Below, piece after piece: positions 1 to 11,500 of a stretch of DNA of 64,000 nucleotides. Positions within the stretch are counted from its first letter, which is position 1. Each line of letters begins with the position of its first letter. The position numbers were made by a program, and so were the translations under genes. The DNA comes from Echinimonas agarilytica (GTDB taxonomy: Bacteria > Pseudomonadota > Gammaproteobacteria > Enterobacterales > Neiellaceae), in contig NZ_JAMQGP010000002.1 in assembly GCF_023703465.1 (NCBI RefSeq), positions 310,001 through 374,000 of the forward strand, in the 5' to 3' direction. Below the pieces are notes generated by a model. The model was not told the DNA's origin and did not search any database. It saw only the letters and a list, made by a program, of their open reading frames with translations.

Positions 1-1
1 C

Positions 2-277
2 GACTTTAATTACGATTTGTATTTGGCCCCCTTCGATGTCACCTCAGTACAAACTTCTTTTATGGTCGATATTACCAGCTTGATTGGTCGAAGCGTTGCG
101 CTTTCATTTGAAGTGAGTGATGAGAATGACGGCTTTAATAGCAAATTTGGACTCGATAATGTGGCTTTTCTAAAGTCTATTGTGGGCCCAGTTCCTGTTT
201 CTGAACCCAGCACGATTGCACTGTTTATGGTGATGTTGGTGTCTTTGGTCTTTGGAAATCGTAAGTTTAAAAAATAA
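2..277 (+). CDS. PEP-CTERM sorting-domain protein, C-terminal part (5' end outside window)
   Basis: The frame is open from the window edge, so only about 91 C-terminal residues are seen. The end has the three-part PEP-CTERM signal: a VSEPST motif (a variant of VPEPS), about 17 hydrophobic residues (LFMVMLVSLVF region) and a basic tail (NRKFKK). The region just before it (FGLDNVAF) resembles the end of the beta-sandwich domains common in this class. PEP-CTERM proteins are known to be processed and anchored by an exosortase (EpsH family) in exopolysaccharide-producing Gram-negative bacteria. No exosortase gene is in the window, but an exopolysaccharide cluster lies at 26420-34573. The function of the missing N-terminal domain cannot be judged. 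Confidence 0.8.
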   Translation, partial: DFNYDLYLAPFDVTSVQTSFMVDITSLIGRSVALSFEVSDENDGFNSKFGLDNVAFLKSIVGPVPVSEPSTIALFMVMLVSLVFGNRKFKK

Positions 278-371
278 TAATTAGCTATTTGGATGTTGCT
301 GATTCATTAAAACTTACTACTTTAAATTGTCACTGTTTATATCTTAAACAGACTTAAGGATGACTGTTGGT

Positions 372-388
372 GCCGGCCCTAGGCTGGC
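372..388 (+). promoter_or_regulatory. Leader hairpin before the Ig/Cys-rich secreted-protein operon
   Basis: A 7-bp GC-rich stem (GCCGGCC at 372-378 with GGCTGGC at 382-388, one G-U pair, loop CTA) ends 9 nt before the GGAGAG Shine-Dalgarno at 398-403. There is no T-run, so it is not a terminator. It could influence translation or mRNA stability of the first gene; this is inference from position only. Confidence 0.35.
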
Positions 389-408
389 GCTTTACATGGA
401 GAGAAAAA

Positions 409-3400
409 TTGAACATTTTCCAAACAAGCTACAAGTTTTTGTGGTTGGTGCTTATCTGTTTGTGCCCGTTCATGCCCACTTCATATGCTGCCGAAGCGAT
501 TGAAGGCTGGGATGAAAACTCACAACTTGAAGTCAGCCTCAGTAATCCTTCTCGAAATCGACGCTCTCCTGATGCGACAGTTGACATTACACTAAAAAAC
601 AACGGTGACGCTGATATTGCTGGCCCCGTTCGAGTTTTCGTGACCGATTTGAGCCCTGCTTCTGTTTCCTTGTCTGATGCAGACGGCCAAGAGTCAAGCA
701 CATCCTATTTTATGTTAGTGACGCCGTCACAAACTCTGAAAGCCGGAGAGTCCGCTCAAGTTCGTACTGTGACCGTTGCCGGTGGTGGTCGAGTGACGTT
801 TGACATGAAGGCCAAGGCTTACATTCCAACTCCACCGAAGAGTTTAATTGTTGATATTACCTCCCCAAACACCTTGTTGACGGTGGGCACATCACCAGTA
901 TCGGTTTCCGGAACAATCAATAATGAACTTGCAGCGTTAACCTTAAATGGCGTGCCCGTGAGTCATACGAACGGCCAGTTTATGGCTGATGTAGAGCTCG
1001 AGGAAGGGTTCAATTCAATTGTTGCCAGAGCAACAACTTCAGCCGGTGAGCAAGTTACAGACTCCATTTCAGTGTCGTTGGATATGACACCGCCTTATTT
1101 AACTGTGGATTCGCATATAGATGGCGCAATCGTCTATACCGAAACCATTACAGTGACGGGACTCGTCAATGACATTGTTCGCGGGACTATTGAATCTGAA
1201 CAAGCAAAAGTTCAGGTCAACGGTATTGACGCTATAGTTTCGAATCGAAGCTATTCCGCGCAAAATATAAAGCTTTCAGAAGGCCAGAATACGGTTGAAA
1301 TTGTAGGTGTCGATGAGACCGGAAACCGTGCTTCTATCTCCTTTGCGGTTCAGTATAAAAAGCCGCTTGGACGACGCCTCGTTCTCATTTCAGGTCAAGA
1401 TCAAACCGCAAATATTGGTGATATCTTACCTACGCCTTTAACGGTTCAGGTGGTGAATGATGCTGATGAACCCGTGGTTGGCGAATCTATCGTATTTCGA
1501 GTGATGCAAGGCTCAGGCATCGTCGGTGTTGATACGCCGAATGTTGGTCGAGCGGTTGTTGTATCAACCAACGACAGCGGTTTAGCAAGCACAAAATTCC
1601 AGCTTGGTGCTCGCACCGGTGTATCCAACCACAAAGTTAAAGCCGCAGCAGTAGGCTACGACGATGACGTTATTTTTAATGCCTCGGCGAACAGTGTTGT
1701 CGCTGACAAGATCAGCGTGAACTCGGGCAACAATCAACGTGGCATGGTGAATCAAGCGTTGCCCGCGCCGTTTGTTGTTGCGGTGACCGATAACGGTGCC
1801 AATACGGTGAAAGGGGCACGCGTTCGCTATGAAGTGATTACTGGCGACGGTGTTTTCCAAAACGGCGAGTCAAGCTTTGAGACTATCACGGATAGTGATG
1901 GCCGAGCTTCTGCACAATTGACGTTGGGAGAGCTAGAAGGCTTAGATGCGCAGAAAGTTGAGGCAATCTTAATTGACTCTCCGATTGGCGTGCAGCTCTT
2001 AGCTGGATTCTCAGCCACAGCATTTGCCGCTGCTGATGCCGGTAATACCAGCGTTTCTGGAGTGGTGTTGGATAACCAAGATACACCGCTTCCAAACGTA
2101 ACAGTCCGTATTGAAGATACCGACCGTCTCGCGCTAACCGATTCGCAAGGACGCTTTGTGATTGAACAAGCGCCGGTCGGCCCTGTCCATATTATTGTGG
2201 ATGGCTCAACCACAACGGTCAGAGGTGAATTTCCAACATTGAGTTATCACCTAGTGACCGTTGCCGGTGTTGATAACCCAATGTCTAGCCCTGTTTACAT
2301 GGTCAAGCTTGATACGCTAAACGGCAAAATGGCGGGGCGCGAAGATATTGTGCTGACGCTGGATAATTATCCAGGGTTTAAGTTGGAAGTCGCCAAAGAT
2401 TCAGTCACATTCCCTGATGGCAGCCGAGAAGGCATTGTGTCCGTGACAGCGGTGAATGCCTCTAAAGTTCCAATGGCGCCGCCAAATGGAATGCAGCCTC
2501 AATTTATTGTAACAATTCAACCCGTGGGCGCCACATTCTCGCCAGCTGCAAAACTGACATTACCGAACGTTGACGGTCATGCGCCGGGTGCTCAAGTTGA
2601 GATGTATTCGTTTGACCATGACTTAGAAGAATTTGTTTCCATTGGTCTAGGTTCGGTCAGTGAGGATGGCTCGGTCGTGTCGTCAAATCCAGGTGTGGGT
2701 GTCGTCAAAGCAGGTTGGCATTGTGGTTCACAGCCAGGTGGCTCGGGCACGGCTCACAACTGCCCTACATGTCAAAAGTGTGAAGGTAGCTCGTGCGTTA
2801 GAGATCCTGCGCAAGACAATAATGAACGTCCTGCCGATCAGCAAACGCCAGGCGACTGTAAAACAAATCTCTGTAAAGGTAACCGCGCAGAGCCGGGCGA
2901 TATTCCACAAAATGACGTCCAGTTCGATTGCCGTAAACCCGGGTGTGAGGGCGATAAGCCTGTCCATGATGTGCCTGACGATAACGATATCAGCGAAGAC
3001 GATAAGAAATGTAGTACCTGCTCTGGCGGCGATAAAATTGTTGATAAGGACAAAGAAGGTGCCAAGTGTAGCGGCGGAGACACAACCAAAGCCTGCTATA
3101 CCTGCAAGAAGGGCTCTTGTGGAAACCACTGTGATGCAAGCAGTGTAACTAAAAAGTACACGACGACTGCGCCCGCTGGGTTCGACAAAATTATTTCTGG
3201 ATTCGTCGACAAAGTAAACGCTGTGCCTCAGGTTGTAATGTCATACGGTGGCGTTGCGATATCAGGCTATGTCATTGAAGGCGAGCATTGTTGTACAGAT
3301 TGCAGTAAAGGATTGAACGCCGTTCCATATCAAATAACGGGTGGGGAGGTTGGCGGCAATGCGACCATCACAGCTGCAGGCGCGGGAATTGCCGTGAATA

Positions 3401-3855
3401 TTGGCCCTAAATATTTTGCTGGATTTCAGGTGAAAGCGAAGGTTGTGCTTTCTCCTTTAGCAGGTGAAGCAGTTGTTGCACTCTCTGGAAAAGGCGAATC
3501 TGAAAAGGTTTCAACCTGCCAAGAGGCTGATTGTTCTGAAGTCAGTATTCAAGCAGGCGTTAACCTAGCTGTGGGGGCAATCGGAGACGTGAGCGGTAAA
3601 GTTGAATATTGTGATACTCCTTCAGATTGTGACATCGAATTATTTTCAGCAAGGGGACGTGCCGAAGCAACAGGCAACCTAGCAATTCAATTGAAAGGTA
3701 ACACCTTTCTCGGAGAGTCTTGCCCAGCAGGAGACATTAGTGCGGATATCGGAAAGTTCAGTTTACTTGTTCGAGCATTAGTGAGTGGTTCGGTCGGCCT
3801 TTATAGTTTCGAAGAAGAAATTAAAAAAGAACTCGTTTTGTATGAAGGCATTTAG
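409..3855 (+). CDS. Large secreted Ig-like protein with a Cys-rich region
   Basis: TTG at 409 is the chosen start: GGAGAG lies 5 nt upstream and translation then begins with a good signal peptide (MNIFQTSYKF...PTSYAA). A longer frame reaches TTG at 367 without a ribosome site. The mature protein of about 1120 residues reads as a chain of beta-sandwich domains. About 45-320 are CARDB/glucodextranase-like repeats. About 330-590 are two Ig-like (Big_1/invasin-type) domains. About 600-680 is a CarboxypepD_reg-like domain. About 773-900 is a segment with 16 cysteines, several as CxxC (CPTC, CSTC, CYTC). The C-terminal domain of about 230 residues is beta-rich, has eight more cysteines and is not recognised. 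It is first in a same-strand run ending with a thioredoxin-fold protein, which fits a need for disulfide formation. An adhesin or matrix role is inferred only. Confidence 0.75.
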   Translation: MNIFQTSYKFLWLVLICLCPFMPTSYAAEAIEGWDENSQLEVSLSNPSRNRRSPDATVDITLKNNGDADIAGPVRVFVTDLSPASVSLSDADGQESSTSYFMLVTPSQTLKAGESAQVRTVTVAGGGRVTFDMKAKAYIPTPPKSLIVDITSPNTLLTVGTSPVSVSGTINNELAALTLNGVPVSHTNGQFMADVELEEGFNSIVARATTSAGEQVTDSISVSLDMTPPYLTVDSHIDGAIVYTETITVTGLVNDIVRGTIESEQAKVQVNGIDAIVSNRSYSAQNIKLSEGQNTVEIVGVDETGNRASISFAVQYKKPLGRRLVLISGQDQTANIGDILPTPLTVQVVNDADEPVVGESIVFRVMQGSGIVGVDTPNVGRAVVVSTNDSGLASTKFQLGARTGVSNHKVKAAAVGYDDDVIFNASANSVVADKISVNSGNNQRGMVNQALPAPFVVAVTDNGANTVKGARVRYEVITGDGVFQNGESSFETITDSDGRASAQLTLGELEGLDAQKVEAILIDSPIGVQLLAGFSATAFAAADAGNTSVSGVVLDNQDTPLPNVTVRIEDTDRLALTDSQGRFVIEQAPVGPVHIIVDGSTTTVRGEFPTLSYHLVTVAGVDNPMSSPVYMVKLDTLNGKMAGREDIVLTLDNYPGFKLEVAKDSVTFPDGSREGIVSVTAVNASKVPMAPPNGMQPQFIVTIQPVGATFSPAAKLTLPNVDGHAPGAQVEMYSFDHDLEEFVSIGLGSVSEDGSVVSSNPGVGVVKAGWHCGSQPGGSGTAHNCPTCQKCEGSSCVRDPAQDNNERPADQQTPGDCKTNLCKGNRAEPGDIPQNDVQFDCRKPGCEGDKPVHDVPDDNDISEDDKKCSTCSGGDKIVDKDKEGAKCSGGDTTKACYTCKKGSCGNHCDASSVTKKYTTTAPAGFDKIISGFVDKVNAVPQVVMSYGGVAISGYVIEGEHCCTDCSKGLNAVPYQITGGEVGGNATITAAGAGIAVNIGPKYFAGFQVKAKVVLSPLAGEAVVALSGKGESEKVSTCQEADCSEVSIQAGVNLAVGAIGDVSGKVEYCDTPSDCDIELFSARGRAEATGNLAIQLKGNTFLGESCPAGDISADIGKFSLLVRALVSGSVGLYSFEEEIKKELVLYEGI

Positions 3856-3869
3856 TAACAGGTTTAAGC

Positions 3870-4373
3870 GTGAAAATTTCTAATTCTCGGTCGTTTATAT
3901 TCTTGAAAGTTGTCGGGGCTTTTTTTTTGAGCGTTATCATCGGGAAGGTGTGGGTCTCAGATAGCTTAAATACAACCGGCATTGTTATTTCAACAATATT
4001 GGGCGCGTTGATGTTGTCTCTTATATTGCTGTCATGGGTGATTGAACTGCGCCCGGGTAAGATAATTTCAACGCTTGGTATTCCAGGGGTAAAACGCACC
4101 AAGATTTATAACAACATCAAGTGTGTTCGCTTAGGAGTTGACTCTCAAAATGTTCAGGGGCGCGGAAGCAACATTGTGATGACGGTGACGGCGGAAATGA
4201 GCGATGGCGTTGGACGTATTGCTTTGAAGGGTAACTTTCCATCTAAAGATGAAAAGAACCTAGATCAATATGGGGTAAAGCTCTCGGAAATTTTGGGCGT
4301 TCCTATTGAGGTCGAACCTAGGTTCAAACTTGTATATGAAGGTCGCTTCGGACATGCGCCTCGAATCAATTAA
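3870..4373 (+). CDS. Small two-TM membrane protein, uncharacterised
   Basis: A GTG start 14 bp after the preceding stop gives 167 residues. Two hydrophobic segments (about 8-28 and 36-56) are followed by a soluble domain of about 110 residues that resembles a PH-like or YdbS-type fold in pattern (ELRPGKIISTLG...). I do not recognise a named family. A run of nine T (3920-3928) lies in the codons of the first membrane segment and could be prone to slippage. The tight spacing on both sides argues for co-transcription with the flanking secreted proteins. Confidence 0.65.
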   Translation: MKISNSRSFIFLKVVGAFFLSVIIGKVWVSDSLNTTGIVISTILGALMLSLILLSWVIELRPGKIISTLGIPGVKRTKIYNNIKCVRLGVDSQNVQGRGSNIVMTVTAEMSDGVGRIALKGNFPSKDEKNLDQYGVKLSEILGVPIEVEPRFKLVYEGRFGHAPRIN

Positions 4374-4385
4374 TTTGAGATAACT

Positions 4386-5444
4386 ATGAAAACTCTTTGC
4401 ATGCTAATTGTTGTTTTATTTTCTGCGAATTTATTTGCGGGCGATATATATATTGAAAAAGATAATAAAGGGAATCCGTTGTTAGTGGTGTCAGTCCAAA
4501 ATGAGTTGGTCACTGAGAAAATCTCGATTGGAAAACTTTCATCCAAAGCGAATACCTCGCCGTTAGCTGTATTGAATGATTTTTATTATTGGGCTTATAG
4601 AAATGACATCAAGCAACTGATGTCTCTTTTTTCAAAAACTGATGGCAGCTATATTCGCCTGGAAAATAAAGCTCAGGATGGAAAGTCGCCCTATAACAAC
4701 TTTTCAAAATTAACTGACGTTAACGTGAATGAGCAGTTCTCATGGGGAACCTATTCTATTTACAGCGTGACTTGGATTGTGGGTTCTAAAAATTACCAAT
4801 GGCTTGATGCGATTAATTGCAATAAGGGAACCTGCACGTATAGCGATTTTCTGCTGCGTTTTACGCCACTTGAGTCAGCTGTTTCACATGTGATCTCAGG
4901 CAAAAATAACTCTCTGCCCGTTGACAAAAGTAAGCTTAAAAAATTTACTGCTTTTCCTAAACGCTCAACGTCGAACCCTCTAGAAGTGAGTTACACGTTT
5001 GAGAGTGACGTATTTTCACTTTCATCGGAAGATGAAATGCGGAAAGATTTCGTGCTTAATCTGTATTTTAGAGCACTTAAAAAAGCTCAAGAAGCACCTG
5101 AAAAAAAAGTCGATGTGAAACGCTATTGGAACATCTCTGGTGAATCTGAATTCATCCCAAGCTATTCCTATTCAAATGGGAATATCAGAGTGCAGGACTA
5201 TCAATTACGCGCATTTGATTTGCGTTTTTCATCTTATGAAGACGTGAACGTGTTAGGGCGTATTCCATCAGCAGAGAGCGATTTTTACCTTTGTAAAGGT
5301 CGTCTCGCTGAAGGGCAAAGCGAGTTGTTTTTTGTTCCTGTTTTGGACAACAAAATATTTGTACCAACGAAACCAAATGTGATTTGGAACTTTATTAATA
5401 CCATAGAGTTTGCAGCACACATTAATACGGCTTCTTATTTGTGA
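4386..5444 (+). CDS. Secreted protein of unknown function
   Basis: ATG at 4386 with GAGA upstream gives 352 residues with a clear signal peptide (MKTLCMLIVVLFSANLFA, cleavage before GD). The mature part has no recognised domain. It is mixed alpha/beta, with only three cysteines, including a close NCNKGTC pair near residues 143-147. It lies 12 bp downstream of the small membrane protein and about 100 bp upstream of the giant Ig-repeat gene, so it is probably a partner in the same envelope system. No catalytic motif was seen. Confidence 0.65.
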   Translation: MKTLCMLIVVLFSANLFAGDIYIEKDNKGNPLLVVSVQNELVTEKISIGKLSSKANTSPLAVLNDFYYWAYRNDIKQLMSLFSKTDGSYIRLENKAQDGKSPYNNFSKLTDVNVNEQFSWGTYSIYSVTWIVGSKNYQWLDAINCNKGTCTYSDFLLRFTPLESAVSHVISGKNNSLPVDKSKLKKFTAFPKRSTSNPLEVSYTFESDVFSLSSEDEMRKDFVLNLYFRALKKAQEAPEKKVDVKRYWNISGESEFIPSYSYSNGNIRVQDYQLRAFDLRFSSYEDVNVLGRIPSAESDFYLCKGRLAEGQSELFFVPVLDNKIFVPTKPNVIWNFINTIEFAAHINTASYL

Positions 5445-5544
5445 CAGGAATTGTTGTCGTCACAAAATATTAATTATAGCTATCGGGTTTAATCGATTAG
5501 ATCGGATAGAACAAATTGCTAGGACAAAGGAAAGGGACCGAGTG

Positions 5545-8500
5545 ATGAATAAGGGATTAGGAACGTCGAAGTGGATGATGGCTGTAGGCCTTGGATTATC
5601 CACTTTTACCATGAGTTCACACGCTTTTACGCTCAACGATAAGTGTGTTATCAACATCTTAAACCGAACCATTCAAGTCAGTGAAGACGGTGGTTGGGCG
5701 CTTCCTAATGTTCCCTCTAATATGGGACAAATTCGAGCTCGTGCAACCTGTATTCTCGATGATGGTCGAACCATCTCGGGACAAAGTGATTACTTTAACG
5801 TTGTTCGCAATGCCGTCACCAAAGTTGGTGATATTGAGTTTGAAGCACTAGAACCCATTCCCACGTCGCTCCATTTTTCTTCAACAGAGACGCTTTCCCT
5901 TAGCGCAGTTGATGAAACATTCCAACTCTCTGTCACTGCTTTTTACGCCGACTCGAGCGTCAAGGATGTGACCTCGGGTGACACAGGTATCAATTATTCC
6001 AGCACCAATAGCGCCATTGTAACGGTGGATTCCAATGGTGTGGTGACGGCTCAGTCAAATGGTGTAGCCTTGGTGAGTGCGCGTAAAGACGGCGTGTTAG
6101 CAAGTCGACGCGTTGCTGTGACGATTGGCGGCGATCTGGATGGCGACGGTATTCCTGATGAAGTGGAACGCGAGTTAGGTTTAAACCCAAATGATCCAAT
6201 TGATGCATTAGAAGACCAAGATAAAGATGGTTTGTCCGCAATTGATGAATATCTAGCGGGTACCGACATGTTTAACAAAGATAGCGATGGCGATGGTATC
6301 GACGATCGTGAAGAGCTGGAGGCTGGCGACGATGGTTTTGTGACCAACCCACTGCTTGCCGATTCAGATGGCGATGGTATTTCAGATGGCCTTGAGATTT
6401 TAGGTGGTTCAAATCCGATCGATGCCACCAGTGGTGATTTAGCTGATTATTTAGATTTTATCGTTGCAGCGCCAGAAAACCTTTTTCTTACATACAATGC
6501 AATTGACGGTGAAGCTAGCGGGCAATTAACAGTTACAGGCTACATGCTCGATGGCTCAGCAGTTGACCTGACTTCCCAGTCATCGGGTACACGCTATAGT
6601 GTGGACGATATCAGTATTGCCAGCTTCGGTTTGACCGATGGTCAGATTTTCGCAGGGCAATCAGGGTCGACCAAAATCACCGTGACAAATGATGACAAGC
6701 AATTTGTTGTAGACGTCAATATTAATGAATTTGAGCCAGTTGCACAGGCCGCGCTTGCGATTCCAGGTTATGCCAACAACGTCGATATTCAGGGCAATGT
6801 GGCCTATGTTGCAGCGGGTAATGCAGGTCTTCAAGTTGTAGATGTAAGGGACAGGAAGAACCCTGCGATTGTTGGGGCTGTTGATACATCCGGCACTGCT
6901 ATTGATGTCAAAGTGGTAGGCGATGTTGCCTATGTGGCGGACGGAGAATCAGGTTTGCAGCTGATCGATATTTCAGAGCCGGAATCACCCATTATTTTAT
7001 CGGTTCTTGATACTGCTGATATTGCACAAGATGTAGCGATTAAGGACGATTTTGCCTTTGTTGCAGATGGCCGCTCTGGTTTTGAAGTTATCAATGTTGC
7101 GAACAAGAATAAGCCTTTCAGCGTGGGGGCTTCTGAACAAATCACAGACGTTAAAGGAATTGCGGTAGAAGGCAAATACCTTGCCGCTGTCGGCGGCACA
7201 TCGTTGGCCTTATTTGATATCGAGGATGTCACCAACCCGATTCGTTTGTCCGCCGTGAATATTGGTACTGTGAAAGACGTAACTATCGACAACGGTTACA
7301 TTTACGTTGCTGCTTATTCGACGGGCTACCGAGTATACAAGATCGGTGATGATGGAAGTTTAGAGTTGAAAGGCGGGGATCGGACCTTCGTTCCGCGTGA
7401 TGTTGCAGCGACCAATGGCTTTGTGTTCTTTGCAGAACAGTTGTTTCCAAATGTTGTGGCTTATGTAAATACCAAAGACGCCGAAAACCCATTCTTCCAA
7501 GACACCATTAACTTGAGTCCTTTGGGAGACTATGCCGGTACAGGTCTTGCGCTCGATGCCACCCATGCCTTTATTACCGAGGAGCGTTTTGTCGTTAGCA
7601 GTGATTACAAAGCTTCCGGAGACAGCAAGCTGTTCATTGCTCAATACCGTGAGTTAAGCGATTTAAATGGTGTCGCGCCCACGATTACCATGACGGCTCC
7701 TGCAAAAGATGGCGTGACGGTTGAGGGCGCTCGCCTTACGCTTGCAGCCAATGCACAAGATGATATCGCAGTGGCTCGTGTCGATTTTTACGTGAACGAA
7801 GAGAAAGTTGCACAGGATACAACCTTCCCTTATTCCATCCCGTTCACTGTGCCGTTAGATAATGAACACATCGGTATTAGAGCGGTTGCATTGGATTTAG
7901 CGGGTACAGAAACTGAAACTCCGTTGATCACTTTGGAAGTTCAAAATGATGAAGATTCAGATGGCCTAGGCGATGAGGAAGAAATACAAACATGGTTGTC
8001 TGACCCTGCAAACCCTGATTCGGATTCTGACGGATTAAACGACGGTGAAGAAATTGCCCGCGGCACCGACCCAAATAAAGAAGATTCGGATGACGATGGT
8101 ATTAACGATGGCGATGAAGTTCGCGATGGCACAGATCCGACGAACCCGGATGTGACGGCGCCAGTTGTATCGTTAACAGAGCCTGCGGCCGATGCCACAG
8201 AAGTGCCTGAAAATACGTCTATCGTGATTAGTTTTTCTGAAGTGTTAACTAAAAAATCGGTTCGAGCCGCTTCGGTCGTGGTGCTTGAAGAAGGCATATT
8301 ACCGGTGGATGGAACCGTGAAACTGATCGGTGGCGATCAGCAGTTGCTGTTTACACCTTCCGGTTTATTGTCAGATTACACCCCATATACCGTCACAGTC
8401 TCTGGCGTGCGTGACACGGCAGGAAACGAGTTAGCTGAAGATTACAGCTTCGAATTTGAAACGGGCAATACGGTCGATACTGTTCGGCCGACGGTTGCGG

Positions 8501-11500
8501 CTATTAACCCAGTGAATAATTCAGTTGACGTTCCTGTGAATGCTGCATTGGTTGTGACCATGAGCGAGCGTATCGACCCCGATACGATTACCAATGATTC
8601 ATTTTACGTGCTCGATACTTCGACCAATTTGAGAATTGAAGGCCTGATCGATGTCAAAGATGATAGTCAGTCGATCACTTTTACGCCGAATACAGCTTTC
8701 TTAGTCGGGCGACGTCATCGCGTGTATTTGTCATCTGAAGTTCGTGATTTGTTTGGCAACCAAATGTCGGCGCGCAGTTACTACTTTACCACTGCCTTCG
8801 AAGCCGATGGTGTTGCTCCGACAATAACCTCAACAACGTTGACTGACGGACAAACGGGAGTTCCTACAAATACCAAGTTGAAAGTGCGTTTTGATGAGGC
8901 CATTAACAGTTATTCAATTAAGAGTATTGAATTACTCAGCAATGGTGTTGCCGTGGCGGTAACGCAATCAGCAAGCAATGACCTTAAGCAAGTAACAATT
9001 AGTCCTAAATTGAACTTAGAGCCAAATACTAACTACACGCTAATAGTGGATGGTTTATCGGATCTGAGCGGTAACTTACTTGCTGTGCCCACTGAGATCG
9101 GATTTACCACATCTGATGGCACGGATACACAAACCGGCAGCCGCCAACAGTACAGTCCTCGCCATGGCGCGGTTGATGTTGGACTGAACGCGGTGATTAG
9201 CACGACGTACAGTGAGCGCATCGACCCCACAAGCTTGGTGAGCAATACGTACTACGTGACGAACCTGACCGAGAATCGTCGCATTGCGGGAGCGCTGAGT
9301 TTGAGTGCGGATGGACGTCAGGTGACGTTTACACCGGATGAGCTGCTCCAAGCTGGGCATCGTTATCAGGCATTGGCAAACTACGGCACGTTTATGTTGG
9401 ACTTAGCGGGCAATCGTGTGGGCTCATACGAGAACATCACATTCACTGCCGGTGATGCAGAAGATGATGCAGCACCGCAAGTGTTAGTGACGAACTTAAG
9501 CGCTGAGACCACCGAAGTGGCGGTGAACACGCCAGTGAAGCTTCGCTTTAATGAAGAGCTTGCACCGTATTGCGTGTCGAGCGATACCGTGACGCTGACC
9601 GGTAATGCAGGAGCGGTTGCGGGTACGGTGAGTTTGAGTTCAAATCGCCTTGATGTTGTGTTTACGCCGAGCGCGCATTTAGCGGCTGGAGTTGAATACA
9701 CCTTGAGTATCGATGGTGTGTGTGACGCCTCAGGCAATGCATTGACGGGCCAAGCAGTAACCTTCGAGACATCGGCTGTGGGCGAAATGGATACGACCAC
9801 ACCTCGTGTATTGTCAATTGTGCCGTCATCAGGCTCCCAAGATGTGAGTGTTTCAACTCGTATTGAAGTGACCTTTAGCGAAACATTAGATGTGTCGAAT
9901 GCGGCAGAGATTATTCGCATTTACGCCAACGGCCAAAGCGGCGAAATCGCGGGTGATTACGCGTTTGATAAAAATGTCATGACCTTCACTCCGGCCCAGG
10001 TATTGCCGGGTGATACGCGCATTAATGTGCAGGTTTATCACGTTAAAGATAGGGTTGGAAATTCAGGTTGCTGCTGGAATTACAACTTCCAGACCGAAGC
10101 ACAGTTTGATACGGACGCACCGATGGTGACATCGATTACACCGCGTGACGGGGTGATGGATATTGGTGTGAACACACCGATAGTGCTGACGTTCAGTGAA
10201 TCGTTAAACGCCGCGACAGTGACCAACAACAACTTCAAGTTGTACAGCAACGGCAGCATTATAACGCCAAGCGTGTATCGCTCAGCTGATGCTCGCACGG
10301 TGACGTTGCGTGGCACATGGCCTGCAGGTCAATCGGTGTCAGTGATTGCCACGAACAACGTGAAAGACTTAAGTAATAACGCGCTGAGCGACTATGTGAG
10401 TTTGTTCAGTACCGCGGTGGTTGATACAGATACCAGCCGTCCGAGCGTGTCTCGCTTGTATCCAAACAGTGGTGCGACGAATGTTCCGTCGGTGGATAGT
10501 ATCGTGATGTACACCTCAGAGCCGATGGATGAAAGTACATTGAACGATGCGTTCCATGTGGCTGAAAATGGCGTGATAGTGAATGGCCGTTTAGAGTTGA
10601 CGGCTCAAGGTCAAGCCATTGAATTTACGCCAGATGAGGCTTTTGCTGAGAATGCCTTAGTGCATGTGTATTTAGACAGCACGGCACGTGATGACTCGGG
10701 CAATGCGGTGAATCAGTATCAAGGTCATTTCCGCATGGCTACGAGCGCTGCCACGGCGGGCGTGCGTCCAAGCGCGAGTGCTTATGTTCCAAGTAACGGC
10801 AGCCAGAATGTCTCGTTGAACCCAACGATTCAGGTACGTTACAACCAGTTGATGGATGAAGATTCAATTAACGACAGCTTGATTGTTTTACGAGACAACA
10901 CAGGTGCAGTGATCGCTTCTGATATTTCACTGGATGCGGATGGTCAAACGGTTCACATTAAGCCGTTATCATTGCTGGCCGCCGACTTGTATCACTACGT
11001 GAGTTTATCGAGCAATATTCTGGATGCTGACGGAGACCGTCAAACTTGGAATCGTAGCTTTAGCTTTACCACAGGCGCAGATGCTGTTGAAGACTTGCAG
11101 CAGCCGATGGTGATTGCTATGAGCCCGGCCGAAGGGATGACAAATGTTGCCTTGAACCCGCGCTATCATGTTCGTTTTGACGAAGCGGTTAACCCTGTTT
11201 CATTCGCGAGCGAATCGTCAATGAGCGTATCGTTTGCCGCGAGTAATCAAGAGATCTTGTATCACCGTTACTCGCCATTAGCTGCGAATACGGCGTACCA
11301 AGAAGAAGTTCCTGAAGTGAAGGACTTCTCTGGCAACCTTGCAGTCAATCATCAAGTGTCATTCAGCACAGGCGAAAGCCCTGATTTGAAAACACCGAAC
11401 TACGCCACGTATCGTCCGGTATCGAATAGCACTGTTGCTGTGAATAGCAGTGTGAAATGGGTGATGAACGAAGTCATTGATGCCGTCTCAGTAAGCAACT

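Noticed and set aside
2660-3148. 162-codon frame inside the Cys-rich region of the first large secreted protein
   Set aside because: Overlaps a well-supported coding frame fully, has an unlikely basic composition and no start signal.
9381-9920. 179-codon minus-strand frame within the giant Ig gene, with a near copy at 12285-12641
   Set aside because: Only a shadow of the repeated Ig domains; its duplication follows from the 655-bp repeat.
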